A stretch of 23,427 bases of DNA from a virus, in the IMG/VR virus record IMGVR_UViG_3300046680_000197, positions 1 to 23,427 of that record; one strand, given 5' to 3'. The notes below the pieces were generated by a model. That model was not told where the DNA came from. It worked only from the letters and a program-made list of their open reading frames with translations, and ran no database searches. Each line of letters starts with the position of its first letter. Positions within the stretch are counted from its first letter, which is position 1. Position numbers and translations under genes: made by a program. This document shows positions 14,190 to 21,271 of this stretch, in pieces.

Positions 14190-14831
14190 ATGCCCGCCTA
14201 CATTGATCTCACAAATCAGAGGTTTGGTCGCCTGCTCGCGATCAAGGATGTTGGTCGTCACGGAAGCAGCGCGCTCTGGTTTTGCCGTTGTGACTGCGGC
14301 AACGAACTGGCCGTTGCCAGCATCTATCTTCGCCAAGGCGACACCAAATCGTGCGGATGCCTCAAGCGCACAAATCCAGGTCGCCTCACTCACGGCATGT
14401 CTCAACATGGGACTACACGGACACCCGAGTACAACACTTGGCTTTTGATGCGAAAACGCTGCACCAATCCGAACGACGCGCGATATAAAGACTATGGTGG
14501 TCGCGGAATTGCCGCTTGTAAGCGATGGGACTCATTCGAAAATTTCCTCGCAGATATGGGACCACGACCGAAAGATTATTCGATTGAACGCATCGACGTT
14601 GATGGCAATTACGAGCCGGTGAACTGCAAATGGATTCCTTTGTGTGATCAGTCGAAAAATCGCCGCCATAAAACCCAATGCAGAAAAGGACATACGTTGT
14701 CGCCTGACAACATAACGGTATTTCACGATGGTCAATATCCGCATCGCAGCTGCAAACAATGCGCAGCATTGCGAGATAAGGCATACAAGGCAAGACAACT
14801 CCTTAAACATAGAACCGCATGTAAGCGTTGA
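14190..14831 (+). CDS. Zinc-ribbon HNH-like homing endonuclease, copy 2
   Basis: 213 residues, paralogous to the gene at 4064. It has LTNQRFGRL, the cysteine cluster CRCDCGN (32-38) and SCGC (54-57), HGMSQHG, YNTWLLMRKRCTNPND, YGGRGIAACKRW, FENFLADMG, then SIERIDVDGNYEPVNCKW and NRR, a degenerate HNH-like site. Unlike copy 1 it continues into a second zinc-binding element (C164, H168, C188, C191, in CRKGH and SCKQCAALRDKAYKAR), a typical tail of phage HNH nucleases. It is A/T-richer than its neighbours and lies opposite to the late genes. Its 3' end overlaps the end of the convergent connector gene by 29 bases. Endonuclease activity is inferred from family. Confidence 0.82.
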   Translation: MPAYIDLTNQRFGRLLAIKDVGRHGSSALWFCRCDCGNELAVASIYLRQGDTKSCGCLKRTNPGRLTHGMSQHGTTRTPEYNTWLLMRKRCTNPNDARYKDYGGRGIAACKRWDSFENFLADMGPRPKDYSIERIDVDGNYEPVNCKWIPLCDQSKNRRHKTQCRKGHTLSPDNITVFHDGQYPHRSCKQCAALRDKAYKARQLLKHRTACKR

Positions 14832-15441
14832 GCAGGGAATTGACCGAGTCGAACAATGGTGAGCCGAAGCCCTTTTGGCCGAACATCTGCACCGGATCGA
14901 AATATTGCACGCGCGTGTCGCCGTGCGAGACCAAGCGGACGCCGTTGGATGCGCCCATGCGCGCCTGCATCCGCGCTGCCTGGATCAGCAGTATGGTGGC
15001 CTGCTTGAGCGCCGGCGGTGCCGCGTCCGGCAACTGATACCCGCCGCTATAGGTGACGGTGACCGGCTCGGTCCAGGCACCCTCGATGCGCAGCTTGCCG
15101 GATGCGTTCTCGATCTCGTAGCTGGCCGGATCGAGGGTCGTGCCGCGCGGCGACTCGACCGCAGTGAGATCGGCATCGGCCACCGGGTAATGCGACAGGA
15201 ACAACCGCGGCGTGTCGAATGGCGGGCTGTCGCCGCGCCAGGTTTCCGCCACCGTCTCATAGGCGAACACGCGATTGCACATGGTAGCGACAACATCGCT
15301 GTACTGGTCGATCCACAACTGCAGCTGCGCGTCCTCGGCGGTGTTGGCCGGCGGGATGTTGAGCAGAGTTTTCAGTTCATCCAGCGTCAGCAATGCGTAA
15401 CTGTCGGCCGGCTGCAACACCTTCACCCAGACATCGGCCAT
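14803..15441 (-). CDS. Head-tail connector protein (gp6-like)
   Basis: 212 residues. The ATG overlaps the preceding stop by one base (TGATG). LLTLDELKTLLNIPPANTAE, LQLWIDQYSDVVATMCNRVF and ETWRGDSP form the helical N-terminus of HK97 gp6-like connectors, whose DELK..L.I....D..L...I....V... pattern is distinctive. These proteins form a ring beneath the portal. A beta insertion (PVTVTYSGGYQLPDAAPPAL) precedes a helix LKQATILLIQAARMQARMG. The C-terminal 9 codons are read on the opposite strand by the nuclease gene, but the C-terminus looks intact. Confidence 0.9.
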   Translation of the reverse strand: MADVWVKVLQPADSYALLTLDELKTLLNIPPANTAEDAQLQLWIDQYSDVVATMCNRVFAYETVAETWRGDSPPFDTPRLFLSHYPVADADLTAVESPRGTTLDPASYEIENASGKLRIEGAWTEPVTVTYSGGYQLPDAAPPALKQATILLIQAARMQARMGASNGVRLVSHGDTRVQYFDPVQMFGQKGFGSPLFDSVNSLLNAYMRFYV

Positions 15442-16358
15442 CAGCGCGCCTCGTCGTGGAACTGTTCGAACAGACCGCGCAGCTCAAGCGGCGGCGCCTC
15501 GCTCTGGTCGGACAGGATGGGCGTTGCGGTATAGGTCTTGCGGTCGATCGTCCAGCCGAGGATCAGTGGGGCAGAAACGCCCGGCAGGCCGCGGGCACCG
15601 GCTTCCCCGCGTTCGCCGCGCTGGCCCGGTAGCCCCTGAGTGCCCTTGCGGCCGGCGGACGCGATCAATTGCCAGCCCTCGCCGGGACAGGGGCCGGGCT
15701 GGTCGCGCCGCGCGATGAAACTCGAACCGCCGACCGCGGCGATATCGAGCGCCGCATAGGTCTCATCTTCTTTCCAGGTACCACGCACCTTCGGCATCAC
15801 GGCATCGCGGCCGGGGCGCGCGAGACAGATCCAGTCGGCATGGCCAGGCGCCTGCCCGGTGTCACGACTGGCCTGCCAGACGCCACCGCTATGGGTAACC
15901 ACGGCGCCGGCATAGTGAACGGTTTCAGGTGCCCATTCCCGCGCCAGCGGCAGCGTTCCGGGCTTGCCCTCTGGTCCGGGGAGGCCCGGCTCGCCAACCG
16001 CACCGACGAGTCCCTGCGGCCCCGTGGCGCCGCCTTCGCCGGCCAATCCTTGTGGGCCAGGTTCGCCGGCCGGCCCTTGTGGTCCCGGCTCGCCGTCGCG
16101 GCCATCGCGCACCGCCGCCAGCCGGTCGGCAATTTGGCGTTCCAACGCTCCGAGCTTCTCGGTAATACCGGCGCGCAATTCGGCGATCGTCGCCGTCGCT
16201 TGTGCTTCAAAAAGCGCATTCCCGCGCTGCCATTGCCGGCGTTCTTCTGCCAGTGCCTGCCCGAGTACATCGCGCCAAGCGTCAAGCAGACAGTCGGCGT
16301 CGGTCGAATCGGTCGGCGCTGGCAAAAATGTTTCGGGCCTCTCGTCGAGTAATGTCAT
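15441..16358 (-). CDS. Collagen-like protein with carbohydrate-binding-like modules
   Basis: 305 residues. The start overlaps the portal's 3' end by 77 bases. Residues 35-84 form a coiled coil (LGALERQIADRLAAV) that could trimerise the chain. Two Gly-X-Y runs follow, at about 86-134 (GEPGPQGPAGEPGPQGLAGE) and 236-260 (GRKGTQGLPGQRGERGEAGA). Between them are two modules of the W.....Y..G..V...G..W.A pattern (VVTHSGGVWQASRDTGQAPG; DIAAVGGSSFIARRDQPGPC), like CBM5/12-type modules. Collagen-like phage proteins are usually fibres. Here the gene sits between portal and connector, so it may be a head or neck fibre that binds surface sugars. That is inferred from the location. Confidence 0.88.
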   Translation of the reverse strand: MTLLDERPETFLPAPTDSTDADCLLDAWRDVLGQALAEERRQWQRGNALFEAQATATIAELRAGITEKLGALERQIADRLAAVRDGRDGEPGPQGPAGEPGPQGLAGEGGATGPQGLVGAVGEPGLPGPEGKPGTLPLAREWAPETVHYAGAVVTHSGGVWQASRDTGQAPGHADWICLARPGRDAVMPKVRGTWKEDETYAALDIAAVGGSSFIARRDQPGPCPGEGWQLIASAGRKGTQGLPGQRGERGEAGARGLPGVSAPLILGWTIDRKTYTATPILSDQSEAPPLELRGLFEQFHDEAR

Positions 16359-17727
16359 CGCGGTTGCCCTTTTTCGGCGGCGCGGGAGGTTGCGGCGCCG
16401 CTTCTGGTGCGGCTGGCGAAGGCGGCGCAGGCGATGCCGGGATCTTCCCGACTTGGCTCAAGGGAACGACCTGTTGCTGCACCCTGGGTTCATCGCCAAA
16501 TGGAACCGCTTCATAGCCCTCGAGCGCACGCGCTTCATTAGGCGCGAAAATTCCACCTTGCACGCCGCGCGCCAGACTATCGATGCGATCCTTCATCGCC
16601 GAGCGCAGCAGTGCCTCGGTGTCGAATTCCACATATTCGTCGGGCTGGCCGCCGAGGCCAAACAGCAGGCCGAACGCCTCCTCAATATGATTGAGCGCAA
16701 AGCCTAAGCCGGATGATTTCCAGCTTTGCATCAGTGCCTCGGTCGAGGAAAAAGTTGTGCCACCAATGCCGAGGATCTGTAGCGGAATACGAAACGCCAA
16801 GGCGATGTGCTCGTTCGATAGTTTCAGCATGTCGGCGGTGGCAGCGTCCTTGCCGCTTGCCGCCCACGGCTGCACCTTCAGGCCGGCGGTGAGGATCGGC
16901 GTGCCGCCCTTGTGTAGGCCCTTGGCCTGCTCGTTCCAGAGATCACGCAGCGCCTGCAACTGATTCTTGTCCATCGTCATGTCAGTGGATAACACTGCCG
17001 ACGGGCGCGCTTCGTTCAGGTAATACCGCAATTGCTGCTGGCCGATCGCGGCATTGACGCCGATGTCGCTATAGGCGGCGATGATCGGGCTTTCGCCGAT
17101 CAGTGGCACCGGCCAGCGATGCCGCTCCGTGTGTAGCCGTATATGCAGCACGTCGCGCTGCGGGATGATCATCGGCTCGCCGCCGAGCCGTTTCTCGATC
17201 ACCTGATTGCCGAATAACTGGTAGAAGATCTCGCCGTTATTGCCGAGCCGCGGATAGGACAGCAACGGGTCCATCAGATGCAATTCGTCAATCTCGTAGC
17301 GCGAATTGCGCAAGCCGAGCGCATAGGCATTGCCGTGCAGGTAGAGCGCCCGCGTCGCGTTCAGCATGAAGTCGCTGATCGACTGGTAGTCGTTAGGATG
17401 GCGCAGGAGACGCGAGAGCGCCGAAGTCTTGACGCGCTCGCGTCCGCCTTTGTCGTTCAGCCGCCAATGATCGCCGGGCAGCATCGCCACGGTCTGCGCA
17501 TAGGCCGAGATGCAAGCCTCGACCATGGCCGACTGTGACGATGCCCCGACGACGTTGTAGCCATTCTGCCACCAGTTCCAGCTATCGCCGACATCGGCCG
17601 GCAACCAGCCGCCGCTGACCGGCAGGAACCACGGCCCGGCATGGGCCTCGCCTTCGGCCTTGGTCACGAGCGTCGGAACGCCCCCGGCCTTGACGCGATA
17701 GCGAGGCTTGGCGGCCGGCTCAGTCAT
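16282..17727 (-). CDS. Portal protein (HK97 family)
   Basis: 481 residues from the ATG at 17727, which overlaps the previous gene by 8 bases. The longer frame reads the overlap as an Arg/Pro-rich shadow. Forms the dodecameric portal vertex for DNA packaging and head-tail joining. Recognisable segments are AMVEACISAYAQTVAMLPGD, SDFMLNATRALYLHGNAYAL, QQLRYYLNEARPSAVL, DMTMDKNQLQALRDLWNEQA and TTFSSTEALMQSWKSSGLGF, which is a diagnostic HK97-portal helix. The C-terminal region is Pro/Ala-rich (IPASPAPPSPAAPEAAPQPP) and disordered. It follows the capsid gene, whereas in most relatives it precedes the protease. Confidence 0.95.
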   Translation of the reverse strand: MTEPAAKPRYRVKAGGVPTLVTKAEGEAHAGPWFLPVSGGWLPADVGDSWNWWQNGYNVVGASSQSAMVEACISAYAQTVAMLPGDHWRLNDKGGRERVKTSALSRLLRHPNDYQSISDFMLNATRALYLHGNAYALGLRNSRYEIDELHLMDPLLSYPRLGNNGEIFYQLFGNQVIEKRLGGEPMIIPQRDVLHIRLHTERHRWPVPLIGESPIIAAYSDIGVNAAIGQQQLRYYLNEARPSAVLSTDMTMDKNQLQALRDLWNEQAKGLHKGGTPILTAGLKVQPWAASGKDAATADMLKLSNEHIALAFRIPLQILGIGGTTFSSTEALMQSWKSSGLGFALNHIEEAFGLLFGLGGQPDEYVEFDTEALLRSAMKDRIDSLARGVQGGIFAPNEARALEGYEAVPFGDEPRVQQQVVPLSQVGKIPASPAPPSPAAPEAAPQPPAPPKKGNRDDITRREARNIFASADRFDRRRLSA

Positions 17728-18052
17728 GCGACGGCGCGGTCCTGGTCTGATAGGCACCGCGGCTGGCCGGCTTGCCCTCGATCTGCCGCTTGTCGGTTGC
17801 CACCGGCGTGATGCCCGGATCGGGCGGCGAGCCATCCGGCTCGTGCTCGACGATATGCACGCCGAGTGCTGCCATATCGTTCTCTTCCTGGGTCGGCGTG
17901 GGTTTTACCTCGCCGGCCACACCCCGCTGCTCGGCGTGGGCTTTCTCCCGCGCCTCTTTCTCCTCGGCAAGCCGCTTCTTGGTGGCTTCCTTATGGGTTT
18001 CCGCCGCCTTGGCGCGTTCCTGTGCCTGATGTTCGGTGTTTTGTTCGGCCAT
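17720..18052 (-). CDS. Small charged protein between capsid and portal
   Basis: 110 residues from the ATG at 18052, with a perfect AGGAGG five bases upstream; an ATG at 18070 would lie within the parS-like palindrome. The N-terminal half is a highly charged helix (QAQERAKAAETHKEATKKRL, AEEKEAREKAHAEQRG). The C-terminal half is Pro/Asp-rich and probably disordered (PDGSPPDPGITPVATDKRQI). Shape and place suggest a scaffold-like or portal-associated factor. The capsid gene seems to carry its own delta-like scaffold region, so this is only a guess. No family is recognised. Confidence 0.8.
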   Translation of the reverse strand: MAEQNTEHQAQERAKAAETHKEATKKRLAEEKEAREKAHAEQRGVAGEVKPTPTQEENDMAALGVHIVEHEPDGSPPDPGITPVATDKRQIEGKPASRGAYQTRTAPSHD

Positions 18053-18062
18053 GATGGCCTCC

Positions 18063-18078
18063 TGTTTCACATGAAACT
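18063..18078. promoter_or_regulatory. parS-like palindrome (14 of 16 to consensus)
   Basis: The site reads TGTTTCACATGAAACT. It differs from the chromosomal ParB site TGTTTCACGTGAAACA at two positions, one central and one terminal. It occupies the 40-bp gap between the capsid stop and the next gene's AGGAGG. On the mRNA strand it could form a weak stem beside the ribosome binding site. Confidence 0.45.
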
Positions 18079-18092
18079 TTTAGATGGCAACT

Positions 18093-20255
18093 TTACCAGG
18101 TCACTCCAGCCGACCATGCGACCACGCCAGCGCGCCGGATGGTCCAGTTGCAGGGAAGGATCAACCGCAGGGCGAGCGAGTCGGTCTGCCACATCGACTT
18201 GACCGGAGCCGCCACCGTGGCGGGCGAGCCGGGCGTGCCGATGTCGAGCGGTGTCGTGTCCTCCATATGCAAGGTCGCCTGATCGGAAATCTCAAACCTC
18301 GGCGCATCGCCGCCCACCGCCACGAAGTCGGCGGCATCGATGGCGATCACGGTGCCGAGCGGGACCGTGCCCGAGTCGATCACCGGCCAGCCGCCCAATT
18401 GCCCGGCCTGGATCTCGCTGCGATACGGGAACACGCCGGCGCCGGGTGCCGCAACATAGAGCGCGCTGTTGATCTGTTGCGGGTTCATCAGCCAGACCGG
18501 ATTACGGACGTTGCCCTTAGTGCCGGTCAGGAGCGCACCGGAGATCGCCTTGATGTCGCCGGTCAGAGCGGCGAAGCCACCACCGGCGGTCGGTGTAAGT
18601 CCGCTGATGCCGTTGAGGATGCCGGCCGGCCGAACCGTGGTGGCCGGGTTGGCATCGAGCAGCACCGAGTCGAGCGAGATCGCGGTGTCCTCCTGCACGC
18701 CGTCGCGCAGCAAGCCCTCGATCGCCGGCACGGAATGTTCGCTGAGCTCCCGCGTCCAGGTCGTGATCACCGCCATTTTCTTCGGCGTCAGGGTTTGCGA
18801 GGTGAACAGGCCCTGGCGCACCGGGATCGGCAAGCCTTCACCGACGAACGAGCCGGCAATGGTTGGCGTGGTGGCCCGCGTCGGGATCGAGATCTTGCCG
18901 GCGGTGCCGAAACTCAGCGACAGGCCCTTGCCGGCCAACCGCGGAAACACCGCTTTCGGATAGAGCACTTCCATGAAGGCGGTGAACAGCGTCTGCGCCA
19001 GTTCGGCGGCCCAGCCGGTTTGCGTCGTGGTGGCGATGGTGGAAGCGGCACGCGCCGAGTAATCGAGCAGGGCGCGGGTGGCGTCGTCGTCACCGTAGAT
19101 TTCGCGCATCTTCTCGGCGCACGAAACGCGGTCGCGATGCGCGAGCAGTTGCACGGTGCCGGCACGCACCAGGTGATCGATCGCGCTCAGTTGCTTGCGC
19201 GGCGGTGCGCTGAACGGCCGTGCCGCCGAGATCTGCCGGGCGGGAACTGCGGGTGTGGGCGCGCGGACTACCAGTGCGTGGCTATTGCCGCCTGAGTCAT
19301 CTGAGGTGGCAGCGAGATGACGCTCGGCCTCGCGCAGCCCGGCGAGCGTGCGTTCCTCGAGCGCAATGCGGTTTTTCAGTTCGTCCGCGGTTGTCAGTTG
19401 ATCGTCACTGACATTGGCGTCGTCGGTTTTGGCCCAGTGGTCATTGAGCTGATCGCGCAGCCCGTTCAGCCGCTGCTCGGCAGCGGTAATTCTTTGAGCA
19501 TACGACATCGTCGTGCCCTTCCTTGTATCTGATGAATTCCTGGCGTGCCCGCCGATGAGCCCGCGCCGTCGCATGCCGTTGTCTTTGCCTTTCCCGGCGA
19601 AAACGACATCGATGGTGGCGGGCGAAATTTTGAGCGACTTGGCGACGGCCAGCGCATTCGGATTGGCTGGCACCGAGACCAGCGAGGTCTCGACCAATTC
19701 GGCCTTGGTAAAATACATGCCCTCGGATTCCGGCCGCGGCTTGGAACCTTTCGGGCGGAAGCCGACGCTGACCGCGCGCAGGATGCCGGCGTCGATCAGT
19801 TTGCGGATCTCGTCGATGCGAGCGCTGGTGCCAGCTGGCGCCAGTTCGAGATGGCCGCGCAGTTGCTTGTCGACGACGCGGACGTTCGACCACTTGCCGA
19901 TCGGCGCATCCTTGTTGTGGTTGAACAGCGCGATCGGGTTTTTCTGGAAGTTGCCGATGTCCCAGCCGTCCGACATGATCACGTCTTGCATGCGGTCGGG
20001 AGTTTCGTCCGACAGCACATACTCGAGACCGTTGACTTGGCCGGTATGGGTCTTGTGGCAGATGCCGGCGGCGCCGGACATGGCCATATCGTCCTCGGCG
20101 GCGTCGTCGTCCCAGATCAGTTGGCAGACGTTGAGGTCGCCAACCTGCTCGCCGCAGCGGCTCATGAAGTCTTCGTAGCTCTCACCGTCGTCGGGATACA
20201 GATCGCCCTCTTCCAGGCCGCCCACGTCCGAGCCCTGGCGCCGTTGTGTGCGCAT
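18093..20255 (-). CDS. Fused prohead protease and major capsid protein
   Basis: 720 residues; ATG at 20255 with GGAGG five bases upstream. Residues about 24-50 carry a DFMSRC...VCQLIWDD motif often attached to HK97 proteases. The S78 protease spans about 60-215, with His113 in LFNHNKDAPIG, Ser163 in AVSVGF and a Glu at 186 or 189 in AELVETSLVSVPANP as likely catalytic residues. After a linker, residues 250-340 (SYAQRITAAEQRLNGLRDQL) form a helical delta-like scaffold region. Residues about 370-720 are the HK97 capsid fold (LFTAFMEVLYPKAVFPRLAG, WTRELSEHSVPAIEGLLRDG, VWLMNPQQINSALYV, LGGWPVIDSGTVPLGTVIAI). Normally these are two genes. An internal ATG at residue 250 has a strong ribosome binding site and probably makes free capsid. 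Confidence 0.95.
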   Translation of the reverse strand: MRTQRRQGSDVGGLEEGDLYPDDGESYEDFMSRCGEQVGDLNVCQLIWDDDAAEDDMAMSGAAGICHKTHTGQVNGLEYVLSDETPDRMQDVIMSDGWDIGNFQKNPIALFNHNKDAPIGKWSNVRVVDKQLRGHLELAPAGTSARIDEIRKLIDAGILRAVSVGFRPKGSKPRPESEGMYFTKAELVETSLVSVPANPNALAVAKSLKISPATIDVVFAGKGKDNGMRRRGLIGGHARNSSDTRKGTTMSYAQRITAAEQRLNGLRDQLNDHWAKTDDANVSDDQLTTADELKNRIALEERTLAGLREAERHLAATSDDSGGNSHALVVRAPTPAVPARQISAARPFSAPPRKQLSAIDHLVRAGTVQLLAHRDRVSCAEKMREIYGDDDATRALLDYSARAASTIATTTQTGWAAELAQTLFTAFMEVLYPKAVFPRLAGKGLSLSFGTAGKISIPTRATTPTIAGSFVGEGLPIPVRQGLFTSQTLTPKKMAVITTWTRELSEHSVPAIEGLLRDGVQEDTAISLDSVLLDANPATTVRPAGILNGISGLTPTAGGGFAALTGDIKAISGALLTGTKGNVRNPVWLMNPQQINSALYVAAPGAGVFPYRSEIQAGQLGGWPVIDSGTVPLGTVIAIDAADFVAVGGDAPRFEISDQATLHMEDTTPLDIGTPGSPATVAAPVKSMWQTDSLALRLILPCNWTIRRAGVVAWSAGVTW
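19516..19524 (-). promoter_or_regulatory. Internal ribosome binding site for free capsid
   Basis: AAGGAAGGG lies seven bases before an in-frame ATG at 19506-19508, which is codon 250 of the fused gene. The product from this ATG is 471 residues starting MSYAQRITAAEQ, the usual beginning of a capsid precursor with a delta domain. It lies exactly at the boundary between the protease part and the capsid part, so it is likely functional. Confidence 0.65.
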
Positions 20256-20281
20256 GGCATCCTCCTCGCGGTTTTTAAGAA

Positions 20282-20563
20282 TCAGTTCTGGCGGTCGAGC
20301 GGCCAGCCGTCGGCGTCGACGCCGGGTCGCTCGCGCTCCAGCATTTTCTTCGTGGAATTGTGGCAGGTTTCACACAGCGACTGCAGTTTGCCGAGCACGA
20401 ATTTGTCCCAATTGCCGCGGTGCGGCTCGACGTGGTCGACGATGGTGGCGCGCACCACGAGCGCGCGATCGGCGCAGAACTTACAGAGCGGATGCGCGCG
20501 CAATTGTGCCCGTCGCCGCCGCAGCCAGTAGGCGGTCGAGTAGAACTGCGGCCAGTCGCCCAT
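20282..20563 (-). CDS. HNH endonuclease of the packaging module
   Basis: 93 residues from the ATG at 20563, 5 bases after the previous stop; an upstream start at 20602 would overlap that gene. The HNH core is complete: CKFC, the DHVEPHRGNWDKF strand, then LQSLCETCHNSTKK, with two Cys pairs binding structural zinc. In many HK97-like and cos phages such a small HNH protein next to terminase aids terminase cleavage or genome packaging. Here it is between two small proteins and the protease-capsid fusion, a common location. Family assignment is firm, role inferred from known relatives. Confidence 0.9.
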   Translation of the reverse strand: MGDWPQFYSTAYWLRRRRAQLRAHPLCKFCADRALVVRATIVDHVEPHRGNWDKFVLGKLQSLCETCHNSTKKMLERERPGVDADGWPLDRQN

Positions 20564-20568
20564 CGACG

Positions 20569-20907
20569 TCAGGCGGTCTCGACCGCGATGGCAAACTTGC
20601 ATGTCTCTTTTTGCGCGACCGGATGGCTGCGGCTGCCACTGCGAAACTTGATGAAGTTGATCGACTTCGTCCAGGCTTCTGCCACCACAATTCCGGTGTC
20701 GGCTTTCGCCGCCAGCGTGACCTCGCCGCCGGCCATGTGCAGGTCGTTGTAGAGGTTGCCGTCGCTCGATACTTGGAAGGTCAGGTTTGCCGAGGTGAAT
20801 TCCTGCGGCACGGTGATGCGCACGATGGTGCCGGCCGAGCAGTCGGCGCCATCGGAAAGCGATTCACCGGCGGCGATGGTCGGCCCGTCAACGATGGTCA
20901 ATGCCAT
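20569..20907 (-). CDS. Small virion protein, paralog B of a tandem pair
   Basis: 112 residues; AGGGAG precedes the ATG by about 8 bases. It shares a pattern with the adjacent upstream gene: a beta strand, then FQVSSDGNLYNDL, later INFIKFRSGSRSHPVAQKET ending in C.F...V. The two look like tandem duplicates of one beta-sandwich protein. Small genes between terminase and capsid are often head decoration or packaging accessory proteins. Decoration is plausible but unproved. No enzyme motif or membrane span is seen. Confidence 0.8.
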   Translation of the reverse strand: MALTIVDGPTIAAGESLSDGADCSAGTIVRITVPQEFTSANLTFQVSSDGNLYNDLHMAGGEVTLAAKADTGIVVAEAWTKSINFIKFRSGSRSHPVAQKETCKFAIAVETA

Positions 20908-20919
20908 GGAAATTCTCCC

Positions 20920-21261
20920 TTATGGACCTTGAACGATGAGGCCAAACTGGCACGCTACGTTTTGCGCCACCGGCTGTGCGCTGGTGCCCGAGCGCAACTT
21001 GATCGCCGCGCAGCCGAGCAACCGGTTCTGGGCGATTGCAACATAAGAGTTCGGCTTGATGTTGAAGCTAAGTTCTTTTGCCGTCATGCCATCGTACAGA
21101 TCATAAAAATTGGTGCCATCTACCGAAGCCTGCACGGTGACCACCGCAGGCGCCCAGACGGCCGGCGTGATGAGCCCGACGACCGGACCCGTGATGGCGG
21201 CGCTGCCGCTGATCGTGCCGCGCGCGGGAATTGTCGCCGTGACGGTAGCAATTGTTGTCAT
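20920..21261 (-). CDS. Small virion protein, paralog A of a tandem pair
   Basis: 113 residues from the ATG at 21261, with GAAGGA six bases upstream and 10 bases after the terminase stop; the longer frame runs into terminase. Shares VTVQASVDGTNFYDL and IKLRSGTSAQPVAQNVACQF with its downstream neighbour, aligning over most of their length with moderate identity. Thr/Ile/Ala-rich N-terminal strands and no charged helix suggest a beta-sandwich. Possible head decoration protein, judged only from position and fold pattern. Confidence 0.8.
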   Translation of the reverse strand: MTTIATVTATIPARGTISGSAAITGPVVGLITPAVWAPAVVTVQASVDGTNFYDLYDGMTAKELSFNIKPNSYVAIAQNRLLGCAAIKLRSGTSAQPVAQNVACQFGLIVQGP

Positions 21262-21271
21262 GCTGGTTCCT

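Noticed and set aside
13514-14191. Long form of the head-tail joining gene starting at 14191
   Set aside because: The first 106 codons overlap the membrane protein and the nuclease leader and look like out-of-frame sequence; the start at 13873 fits the family.
18084-19295. 403-codon plus-strand open frame
   Set aside because: Antisense to the capsid domain; Arg/Gly/His-rich shadow.
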